Source: Burkholderiales bacterium (GTDB taxonomy: Bacteria; Pseudomonadota; Gammaproteobacteria; Burkholderiales; Burkholderiaceae_C). Taken from it: 6,426 bases of DNA. The stretch is from contig SXSX01000130.1 in assembly GCA_005793295.1 (NCBI GenBank), positions 1 to 6,426 on the forward strand, read 5' to 3'. Both the position numbers and the translations under genes were made by a program. A model generated the notes under the pieces. The model had not been told where the DNA came from. It saw only the letters and a list, made by a program, of their open reading frames with translations, and searched no databases. Positions 1 to 6,331 of this stretch are shown here, one piece after another. Position 1 is the first letter of the stretch, and every line of letters begins with the position of its first letter.

Positions 1-1613
1 CCCAGTGTGAAGTTGACTGAGCTTTGCACGGTATCAGTTCCAGCGCTAGCAGCTTCGGTGACAGAGTCAGTAGCACTGTCGACGATGTAGGTGTCATTGC
101 CTGCGCCGCCCGACATGGTGTCATTTTCTGTGCCGCCGTCAAGCGTATCGTTGCCCGTGCCACCTGTGAGGGTGTCATTTCCAGCTAAACCATAAAGTGT
201 GTCACCCTCATTGTTGGAGATCAGTATGTTCTCAAGATTGTTGCCTGTGCCCAAGGTAGCAGTACCAGTGAGTGTGAGGTTTTCTAAGTTATCACCGAGC
301 GTGTAATTGACAGAACTCACAACAGTGTCTGTGCCAGCATTTGTAGCTTCGATGACGGTGTCAGCGGTGCTATCGACGATGTAGGTGTCATTGCCTGCGC
401 CGCCCGACATGGTGTCATTTCCTGAGCCTCCATCGAGTTTGTCGTTACCAGAACCCCCTTTGATGTCATTGTTACCGCTGGTGCCAGTGATATCGTACGA
501 ATACCCCGCAGTAGATAAAAATAATTTTGCATTGCTATTGCTATCTAAAGTTTCCGTTGGCAGGCTATTCGCATGGTAAAAGTTCAACGGGGCGTTGCCA
601 TAGTCCAATGCGGTTGCGCCATCGTAAAACTTGACGGCCACTGAAAAGTCATTGATGGGGGTTGCCCCTACTTTCCAGCTTACGGGAAGTTTGAGGTCGG
701 TCAGGCTGCTTACGTTGGTAATGGTTAACTTGCCATCAACAAAAGACTGTCCATCAATCGTGAATCCGTCTGGCAAAGTGGCTGTCGCTGTGAGTACTAA
801 GCTTTTAGCGTTTAAAACACCAGGAAGCGTGATAGTGGCACTTGCTTTTCCCTCCACCTCGACATCGAAGGTACGTTGGCTATTGAGATCAACTTTGATT
901 GTTTTACTGACGTCAATTTGTGTAAAGTCAACTTGACTCAATGACTTTGAAGGATTGAAAGAGTTGGTGCCAACCGCAGTAACAAGAACGCCACTTACGG
1001 CGTCACCTGAATTCCCCGTAAAAGCCCGCGCTGTGCTGTTGACCTTGACGTCCGAAGTATTTGTATTTTTTATTTCTTCAGGCGCAGGAGGTGCCCCTGG
1101 CGAGGGTGAAGCCAGCGGGTCTGCCACTGCTTCACGCGACGAGACCTTTGTTCCACCGTTAGCGGTGGTGGAGTGGGGCGTATCGGCTGTATTGCTTTGG
1201 GTTGCCGCTTCTAGCGCTTGGAGAATTTTTTCAATTTTTGCAGCCGTGTCCTGGGTGTCTTTGCCTAATCCGAATTCAATGCCACTGATTTTTTCAGGCG
1301 TATCGGGTAGCGATGCGCTGGCCAAACGAAAGCTGCCGCCTTCAACGGGTTTCAAAATACCAAGCCGCTTGATTTGATCTGCCGCAGACAGCGATTCACC
1401 GTTGCTAAACAACAGTTTGCTCTCCGGGTTGATCGCGGCTTGGAGTGCGCCTTGTTGCAGGATGTATTTCTCACCCGTGGTGCTTACCAGCATCAAGTCG
1501 AGATCGACGGCCTCAAACGAGGCGATCAGCGATGCATCAACCGGCAATTGGAATTGAACATCTCCATTTGCTCTGGTAACTGGGGCAATCAGGTGGGCGG
1601 TTTCGGTACTCAT
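1..1613 (-). CDS. Large RTX-type repeat adhesin / type I secretion substrate, N-terminal part (3' end outside window)
   Basis: Probably a cell-surface adhesin exported by the type I system encoded just upstream. The frame is open from ATG at 1613 to the window edge (537 full codons plus two bases), so the C-terminus and secretion signal are missing. There is no N-terminal signal peptide, as expected for a type I substrate, and no cysteine. Residues 1-100 form a probable beta-rich N-terminal domain containing DLDLMLVSTTGEKYILQQGA, which resembles the cell-proximal domains of BapA/LapA-like adhesins. A short helical stretch follows at about 118-138, then a Ser/Thr/Pro-rich linker at about 139-182 and a beta-rich region of unknown family at about 186-350. 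Glycine/aspartate RTX nonapeptides (GGSGNDKLD, GGAGNDTYI) begin at about 376. A unit of NDTYIVDS...GTDTV.SSVN.TLG...NLT recurs with a 98-residue period. The start lies 15 bp after the MotA-like gene in the same frame, with no clear ribosome binding site. RTX identity is clear; the adhesin role is inferred from context. Confidence 0.88.
   Translation of the reverse strand, partial: MSTETAHLIAPVTRANGDVQFQLPVDASLIASFEAVDLDLMLVSTTGEKYILQQGALQAAINPESKLLFSNGESLSAADQIKRLGILKPVEGGSFRLASASLPDTPEKISGIEFGLGKDTQDTAAKIEKILQALEAATQSNTADTPHSTTANGGTKVSSREAVADPLASPSPGAPPAPEEIKNTNTSDVKVNSTARAFTGNSGDAVSGVLVTAVGTNSFNPSKSLSQVDFTQIDVSKTIKVDLNSQRTFDVEVEGKASATITLPGVLNAKSLVLTATATLPDGFTIDGQSFVDGKLTITNVSSLTDLKLPVSWKVGATPINDFSVAVKFYDGATALDYGNAPLNFYHANSLPTETLDSNSNAKLFLSTAGYSYDITGTSGNNDIKGGSGNDKLDGGSGNDTMSGGAGNDTYIVDSTADTVIEATNAGTDTVVSSVNYTLGDNLENLTLTGTATLGTGNNLENILISNNEGDTLYGLAGNDTLTGGTGNDTLDGGTENDTMSGGAGNDTYIVDSATDSVTEAASAGTDTVQSSVNFTL
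79..126. repeat. 48-bp perfect direct repeat, copy 1 (distal in the adhesin gene)
   Basis: These 48 bases are identical to positions 373-420. They encode the RTX stretch NDTMSGGAGNDTYIVD on the minus strand. The copies are 294 bp (98 codons) apart and in frame, so recombination between them would remove or add one whole repeat unit. The surrounding sequence at the same offset is related but diverged. Confidence 0.95.
373..420. repeat. 48-bp perfect direct repeat, copy 2 (proximal in the adhesin gene)
   Basis: Identical to positions 79-126. It lies in the first RTX block of the adhesin and marks the first visible instance of a 98-residue repeating unit. Position 1 of the window aligns with about position 295 at the same offset, so a second unit is nearly complete in the window and further units probably follow beyond the edge. 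Confidence 0.95.
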
Positions 1614-1628
1614 AGCGATTTTGTATTT

Positions 1629-3065
1629 TTAAAGGCTAGCGGTTTCAGTGCGGGTAGCTACCATATGGATCAGTTGCTCGTTGCGGTCTTTGTTTTCTGT
1701 AAGCAAACTATCTAGACGTGTGACAAATTGAGTACGCGAGGCGCTGTCGTTTTGCAGCGTTTGAGTGGACTGAGAGACCAAGCGGTTGAGCTCAAACTGC
1801 GCTTGGCTGGTTTGTTTTTGCGATTCGGTAAATTCCGTCAACAAAAGCTCGGTTTGGGCGGCGTGTTCAGCCATCAGGCGTTGGGTGTGTATCCACTGGG
1901 CGGCCATATTTTCAAAGCCGTGACGTTGAATGGTGTTGGAAGCGGTGGCGTGGGTTTGGAATGTCTCTACCAAGGTAGCGTTTTGGCGTTCCAATACGTC
2001 CGAGGCGCGCGACTGGCTCTGAGACATCTCCGTTTGGCTTTCAGCCATTCGCTTCATACCCGCTTGCATGGTTTGAAGCATGTGAAGAACATCTTCTTTT
2101 TGGGAAGCTTGCTCGGTCAATTGATTGAGTAACAGAGCGCTGCTGTGGTTTGCGATTTGCATTCCGCCCATGAGCGAACCCATGCCTTGCATTAGCTCAC
2201 GAACCCGGCGCTCGGATTGGTCCAGCGCGACGGTTAAACCGCGAAGCAGGGGCGAGTGTTCCGCTAAGTTGCTTAGGGCCGCGGTAACGGGCTCTAGGTC
2301 AACCATGGAGAGGTTTTTGTGGTCGTCGGTAATGTCCATCATGAACGACGTACCGGATTGAACCAAGGCCACCAGGTCGCTTGTCGCGCTTTTCACTGAG
2401 ACCATCAGCAGGCCCATGATGAGAGAGCCCAAGACGCCAAATAACGACGCGCTAAAAGCAACGCCCATCGCCTGCATAGGCGCGGTCAGACGGGCAACGA
2501 GCTCGGTAATTGCGCCCACGGGGTCCGTCATCCCCGCGCCTAAGCTGAAGGAGCCAATCAACTTTCCGATTTCTTCTAGAGCGCCAAGCAAACCAATAAA
2601 GGTTCCTAAGAGGCCCATGCCAACCATCATTCCAGACATGAAGTTCGATAGCATCAAGCGGCGACTTTGGCTAGCGCCAAAACGCTCTAGTTCTGCTTCA
2701 ACGGCGGAGTGTTGAACGCTATTGAGCGCCTTACCGCGCAATTCCTCTATCAGTTGTAATAGCAGAGCAATATCAAAATGCTTATCTGCGCGGTTAATCA
2801 GGATTTGAATTTCAGCGTGGCTGGCACCGTCTTTAACGGCTTTGCGAAATTTATAAAAGTGAATGAACTCTTGGTTGATGCGGTAAATGTGTGCGACCAT
2901 TTGGTAGCAGCCCACCGCAATCAAACCAAAAATAACGTAGTTAATTTGGGGATGCGGGTTGCCCTGAACGGTTGCGGCGATAGCGCCGTAAAAAAGAACT
3001 GTGCCTAAAAATACCAAGAAAACAGGGATACCAACGAAGTAGTAGTAGCGGTAAAGTTTTTTCAT
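1629..3065 (-). CDS. MotA/TolQ/ExbB-family proton channel protein, SiiB-like, with long C-terminal coiled-coil tail
   Basis: Predicted inner-membrane subunit of an ion-driven channel, partner of the MotB-like protein at 4351-5112. The 478 residues show four likely membrane helices at about 10-32, 41-61, 141-163 and 199-223. The third carries MGLLGTFIGLLGAL (150-163) and the fourth AMGVAFSASLFGVLGSLIMG (199-218), matching the conserved third and fourth helices of MotA/TolQ/ExbB. Residues 62-140 form the expected cytoplasmic loop. After the last helix about 250 residues remain, rich in Gln, Ser, Glu, Leu and Met and lacking prolines over long stretches. They look like an extended helical coiled coil and should be cytoplasmic if the topology follows MotA. 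Salmonella SiiB is of similar length and also belongs to an adhesin secretion locus. The start ATG lies 23 bp after the HlyD-like gene, and the upstream Shine-Dalgarno is weak (GGA about 10 bases before). Family assignment is strong; the SiiB-type role rests on context. Confidence 0.88.
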   Translation of the reverse strand: MKKLYRYYYFVGIPVFLVFLGTVLFYGAIAATVQGNPHPQINYVIFGLIAVGCYQMVAHIYRINQEFIHFYKFRKAVKDGASHAEIQILINRADKHFDIALLLQLIEELRGKALNSVQHSAVEAELERFGASQSRRLMLSNFMSGMMVGMGLLGTFIGLLGALEEIGKLIGSFSLGAGMTDPVGAITELVARLTAPMQAMGVAFSASLFGVLGSLIMGLLMVSVKSATSDLVALVQSGTSFMMDITDDHKNLSMVDLEPVTAALSNLAEHSPLLRGLTVALDQSERRVRELMQGMGSLMGGMQIANHSSALLLNQLTEQASQKEDVLHMLQTMQAGMKRMAESQTEMSQSQSRASDVLERQNATLVETFQTHATASNTIQRHGFENMAAQWIHTQRLMAEHAAQTELLLTEFTESQKQTSQAQFELNRLVSQSTQTLQNDSASRTQFVTRLDSLLTENKDRNEQLIHMVATRTETASL

Positions 3066-3088
3066 TTTGGTGTTTCCATCAATCTCAA

Positions 3089-4354
3089 TTAAGTGGGTTC
3101 GCGCAAAGCACGTTGGGTAAAGCGGAACAAAGGCGAGAGCACATAGCTCATCACGCTTCGTTGGCCAAGAACAACGTCGGCATGTGCGGTCATTCCAGGC
3201 AAGATGGATTGTTTGGCTAACAAGCCTTTGGCGCTATCGGTTTGAATGACGACGCGGTAAAAGCGCTGGCCGTGTTCGTCGGGAACGGTATCAGCGCTCA
3301 CTTCAACCACGCGACCTTCGAGGGAGCCGTAGACTGCGTATTCGTAAGCGCCTATCAAAACGCGGGTTTGAAGGCCCGGGCGAAGTGAGGCGCGGTCATC
3401 GGGGCGAACGCGGGCTTCAACCGCAACGGGACCGTCGCTGGGGGTAATTTCAAGCAAAGGCTCGCCGGGTTTGGCAACGCCACCAATGGTGTTGAAGTAA
3501 AGCCGGTTGATAAAGCCGCTGGTAGGAGCGCGAACTTCAGTTCGGGCTAAGCGGTCTTGGTCTCCATCCACAGCCAATTCAAACCGAGCAATCTCAGCAC
3601 TCACCTGACTGAGCTCGGTACGAACATCGGCCCGAACCCGAGAATTCGATTCGCTTAAGCGCGCTGAGGATTCCGTAACCGCCGATTCCAAGCGCGTTAA
3701 CGAACCCACTACATCGTTGTATTGTGTAGAGAGCCGCTGCGCTCTGCCTTGCGCCTCTAGCATTTCCATTTGGGAGGCTGCGCCTTTGCGAAATAAACCT
3801 TCCATCAAAGCGCTTTGCTTGCGTGCTAATTCCAGTTCGGTGGTTAGTCCTTGGGCGCGGGTTTTGGCTTCGGCTAAGTCAGACTGGCGTTGACTGACCT
3901 GTTGGCGCACCACAGATTTTTCAGCAAAAGAGCGGCTCGAGCGCTCGCGAAAGGCGTTGACTTCGAGCTGCTGAAGCTGTTCGGGAATTTCATTGGGGAA
4001 ATTAATCGTACTTCGTCCTTCAGCTTCAGCGCTTAAGCGGGCGTGTTGCGCTTTAAGGCCCCAGAGCTTGCTTTGTCCTTGCTGAACCGAGGTATGGGCT
4101 TGTACCGCAGAAAGGCGCATCATCACTTCTCCCGCCTTAACGGCCTGGCCTTCGCGAACCAAGAGCTCGGTCACAATCCCACCTTCAAGGTGTTGAACAA
4201 TCTGCGACCGGGCAGAGGCAATGATGCGGCCTTCGGCACGCACGATGCGGTCCACCGGAGCAAAGCAGGCCCACACTGCGATCGCACCGCCTAAGCCCAA
4301 CAGAGCCAAAAGCAGCTGGTGATCACGTGAGGGCCAACGCCAAGCGAGTTTCAT
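3089..4354 (-). CDS. HlyD-family membrane-fusion (periplasmic adaptor) protein of a type I secretion system
   Basis: Links an inner-membrane ABC exporter to the TolC channel. The 421 residues follow the family plan. A short cytoplasmic N-terminus is followed by one membrane helix at about 12-31. The first lipoyl half spans about 45-80 (IVQHLEGGIVTELLVREGQAV, with the G-x-V-x-E-G-Q type core). A long alpha-helical hairpin spans about 85-270. The second lipoyl half spans about 273-303 (VRAPTSGFINRLYFNTIGGV, PGEPLLEI) and a beta-barrel domain about 309-395 (DRASLRPGLQTRV...ISADTVPDE-like, FYRVVIQTD, LPGMTAHADVVLGQRSV). Length and motifs resemble adaptors of adhesin and protease exporters (LapC, PrtE, SiiD) rather than drug pumps. 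The ATG overlaps the stop of the MotB-like gene by 4 bp (ATGA), which suggests translational coupling. No truncation or frameshift is seen. Confidence 0.95.
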   Translation of the reverse strand: MKLAWRWPSRDHQLLLALLGLGGAIAVWACFAPVDRIVRAEGRIIASARSQIVQHLEGGIVTELLVREGQAVKAGEVMMRLSAVQAHTSVQQGQSKLWGLKAQHARLSAEAEGRSTINFPNEIPEQLQQLEVNAFRERSSRSFAEKSVVRQQVSQRQSDLAEAKTRAQGLTTELELARKQSALMEGLFRKGAASQMEMLEAQGRAQRLSTQYNDVVGSLTRLESAVTESSARLSESNSRVRADVRTELSQVSAEIARFELAVDGDQDRLARTEVRAPTSGFINRLYFNTIGGVAKPGEPLLEITPSDGPVAVEARVRPDDRASLRPGLQTRVLIGAYEYAVYGSLEGRVVEVSADTVPDEHGQRFYRVVIQTDSAKGLLAKQSILPGMTAHADVVLGQRSVMSYVLSPLFRFTQRALREPT

Positions 4355-5112
4355 GGCTGCAACTTCACCAATACTTTGGCGTTGTTCGCACCGGCTTGGT
4401 TGCTCTCTTGAATTTTGAGATCAATCGCTCCGCCAACCACGCCGTTTTCTATCAACACGTTGCGAACGGTGTTGGCGCGGTAATACGACAGGCGCAGGGC
4501 TTCGGAGAAACCTTTGGGAGAAATCACCGTAATCAACCAGCGGTTGGTTCTGAGGTTGCCAAAAGTGGCAAGCTTGGTAACAATTTCGCTGCTTTCAGCG
4601 CTAGTCAAGGTGATGGCGTCTTTAGCGAAGTTAACCACCAAGCCGCCGCTGACGTCTTGAAGACTCACTGCCTCTGTACTTACTGGCGTTTTTGGCGCGG
4701 CCACAGCGACCGTTTCTGTTCGTGCAATAGGAGAAGCAGAGGCGGAAGTGGAGGAAGAGGAGGGCGAAGGCGTGGCAGCTGGGACTTGCGTCGCTTCGCT
4801 TTGTTTAATTTTTTGTTGTGATTCAACCAATCGGGCTTGGGTCGATTTGAGGTTGGCCTGTGCAACGCGAAGGTCATCTTGAAGCTCCGCCAAGGTGAAC
4901 TCTGGTGTACCTGCTGGCGTAGTTTCCGCTGGGGTAGGGCCCAGCGTCACTTTGCGTTTGGATAGCTCGGCGATTTGTAAAGTAGCAGCCAGCACCACAA
5001 TACTCATGACCGCGATCACAAACAACAGGTTGATCGCAAGGTTGGTTACGGCATCAACGTAGCCGGGCCAAAAAATATCTGACGCATCGTCAGAGTTAGA
5101 ACTCACTGACAT
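4351..5112 (-). CDS. MotB/SiiA-like inner-membrane protein with divergent OmpA-like C-terminal domain
   Basis: Predicted partner of the MotA-like protein, supplying the proton-binding helix and a cell-wall anchor. Of the 253 residues, 1-21 are cytoplasmic and one membrane helix spans about 22-43, preceded by WPGYVDAVTNLAINLLFVI. Asp20 sits where MotB, ExbD and SiiA carry the conserved proton-binding aspartate. A coiled coil follows at about 71-108. A low-complexity Ser/Ala/Pro/Thr linker spans about 109-150, and an OmpA-like fold spans about 154-253. The last is recognised by the pattern LVVNFAKDAITLTSAESSEI, the LSYYRANTVRNVLIENGV helix (Arg212) and the final NAKVLVKLQP strand. The usual GHTD-like loop before LSxxRA is replaced by ISPKGFSEA, so canonical peptidoglycan binding is uncertain. 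The gene starts 9 bp after the TolC-like stop, with a GAAAG-like ribosome binding site overlapping that stop, and overlaps the adaptor gene by 4 bp. It fits the SiiA position in an SPI-4-like system. Overall sequence identity to SiiA cannot be judged here. Confidence 0.8.
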   Translation of the reverse strand: MSVSSNSDDASDIFWPGYVDAVTNLAINLLFVIAVMSIVVLAATLQIAELSKRKVTLGPTPAETTPAGTPEFTLAELQDDLRVAQANLKSTQARLVESQQKIKQSEATQVPAATPSPSSSSTSASASPIARTETVAVAAPKTPVSTEAVSLQDVSGGLVVNFAKDAITLTSAESSEIVTKLATFGNLRTNRWLITVISPKGFSEALRLSYYRANTVRNVLIENGVVGGAIDLKIQESNQAGANNAKVLVKLQP

Positions 5113-5121
5113 AATTTTCTT

Positions 5122-6290
5122 TCAAAGGTTGGATTGAGATTGAATATCGCTGAGCAAGCCCAAACGGTTAAGCAATTGCGCTTGGGCCTTCATTTGTTGA
5201 CCGAGGGCTTGGGTTATCCGAGACCGCGCCCCAAACAAGCGATCGCTCGCATCAAGCGCTTCAAGGAGCGAACCTATGCGGCCCGTTTTTAATTGTTCGT
5301 TGACTGAATTCACCACGCTTTGAGCCGAGGTTTGTTCCGCTTGGGCGGCTTGCAGGCGCAAGGTGCTTGATTGCAACAGGGTTAAGTCTGCTTCTGTAGC
5401 TTGTGTGGTGCGTTGGGTCTCGTCGTCTAGCTTGGCTTGTCGGTTGCGCAGCTCGGCGCTGGCCTGTTGGGCTGCGAAATACTCTTTGCCGCCCATGGAC
5501 AGGTTCCATGTCATGACCACCAAGGCGCGGGTATTCGTAAACGGAGCGTTGGTGCCACTCACGTTTTCTGTGGAGTCGTATTCCAGGCTGGCGCCGATAG
5601 CGGGTAGGTATTTACTGTATTCGGCGGTGACGAGGCTTTGTTGTGCGTCGACTTCTTTTTTAAGCGCCAGCAGTTCAAAGTTTTTTGTCTTCACCATCTC
5701 GCGGATCTGGTTGTTAGATCCTGGAACCGCTGGCAGCTGGTTAACAGAAGGAAGTTGCAAGGTTTGAGCGCTCGCGCTGGTCAGGCGGTACATCTCTTGC
5801 ATCGCATTGCTGTAATTGGTTTGTTGCTCAAGGCGTGTTTGCCGAGCTGCTAAGACACGGGTACGGGCTCGCTCAAGGTCGGCTTGGCTCGCTGCGCCCG
5901 CGCTGGTCCGCGCTTCAAGGTAGCTCAGTATTTTGTTGAGTTGGTCGAGTTGGTCATCAGAAAAATTCAGAGTGATGCGGGCTACCGCTAAATCAACCGT
6001 TGCGCGAGCGGCTGCTAAGGCGATGGTTTCGCGCATAGCTTGCAGTCGCAAAGCGGTGGCATCTTTGTTTTGGCGACTGCTTTCAAATTCTTTGTAAAGC
6101 GAAATATTAAAAAGCGGCTGCGTAAGACGGGCAGATTGCGATGTGTATTGGTGGTTGTTTGAACCGGTGGCAATCGTTGTGGATTCTGATTTTTCAGGGC
6201 CTCCGGCCCAGCGCAAAGATGCGTTGGGTAACAAGTCAGCCCGCGTGACGCCAACCCGCGCTTCGGAGCTTTCGTATTGCGCTCGCGACG
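5122..6290 (-). pseudogene. TolC-family outer-membrane channel protein, 5' end removed by IS insertion
   Basis: Would form the outer-membrane exit duct of the type I system. About 389 native residues remain. Typical TolC-family features are visible: AQYESSEARVGVTRADLLPNASL at the visible start, QPLFNISLY, a long helical hairpin, the repeat YLEARTSAGAASQADLERAR, then in the second half KYLPAIGASLEY, TWNLSMGGKEYFAA and LKTGRIGSLLEALDA. The signal peptide and first several dozen residues, which should precede AQYESSEAR, are absent. Upstream in the same frame the sequence passes into the IS end and meets a stop at 6339-6337 without any ATG, GTG or TTG before the internal TTG at 6234. A product from that TTG (370 residues) would lack a signal peptide and has no ribosome binding site. 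The remainder is intact to its TGA at 5124-5122. The missing 5' part may lie beyond the IS, outside the window. Family is certain; loss of function is a strong inference. Confidence 0.85.
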
Positions 6291-6291
6291 T

Positions 6292-6331
6292 CCCCCCAGT
6301 TTCAGTAGCACTGGGCTTTGGAGTCCGGGGG
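6292..6331. other. Hairpin-forming sequence within the IS end
   Basis: CCCAGT at 6295-6300 pairs with ACTGGG at 6310-6315 around a 9-base loop. An alternative pairing joins the C run at 6292-6296 with the G run at 6327-6331. Such structure lies just after the transposase stop on the minus strand, so it could damp read-through. There is no T tract, so I do not call it an intrinsic terminator. It may simply be part of the transposase-binding inverted repeat. Confidence 0.4.

Noticed and set aside
79..420. CRISPR-like array from the repeated 48-bp block
   Set aside because: There are only two copies, 294 bp apart, and they encode in-frame RTX repeats of the adhesin.
955..1715. Two plus-strand open frames (955-1377 and 1374-1715)
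   Set aside because: Both are antisense to the adhesin and MotA-like genes and show no recognisable domain or ribosome binding site.
4327..4821. Plus-strand open frame of 164 codons
   Set aside because: It lies opposite the well supported MotB-like and HlyD genes. Its translation is low-complexity Arg/Gly/Asn-rich with no family features, typical of an antisense shadow.
1629..5112. A Zorya anti-phage system (ZorA/ZorB are MotA/MotB-like, ZorA with a long tail)
   Set aside because: No ZorC, ZorD or ZorE-like protein is present, and the pair is interleaved with a HlyD adaptor and flanked by TolC and an RTX protein, which points to secretion.
1629..5112. Flagellar stator genes motA/motB
   Set aside because: The long MotA-like tail, the divergent OmpA-like domain and the type I secretion neighbours do not fit a flagellar stator. 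No flagellar gene is nearby.
5122..6234. A complete TolC gene starting at TTG 6234
   Set aside because: The TTG has no ribosome binding site and would give a protein without a signal peptide. The conserved family sequence continues upstream of it to about 6285.
6292..6331. Intrinsic terminator after the transposase
   Set aside because: The stem is short, the loop long and no T tract follows on the minus strand. It is better seen as part of the IS terminal inverted repeat.
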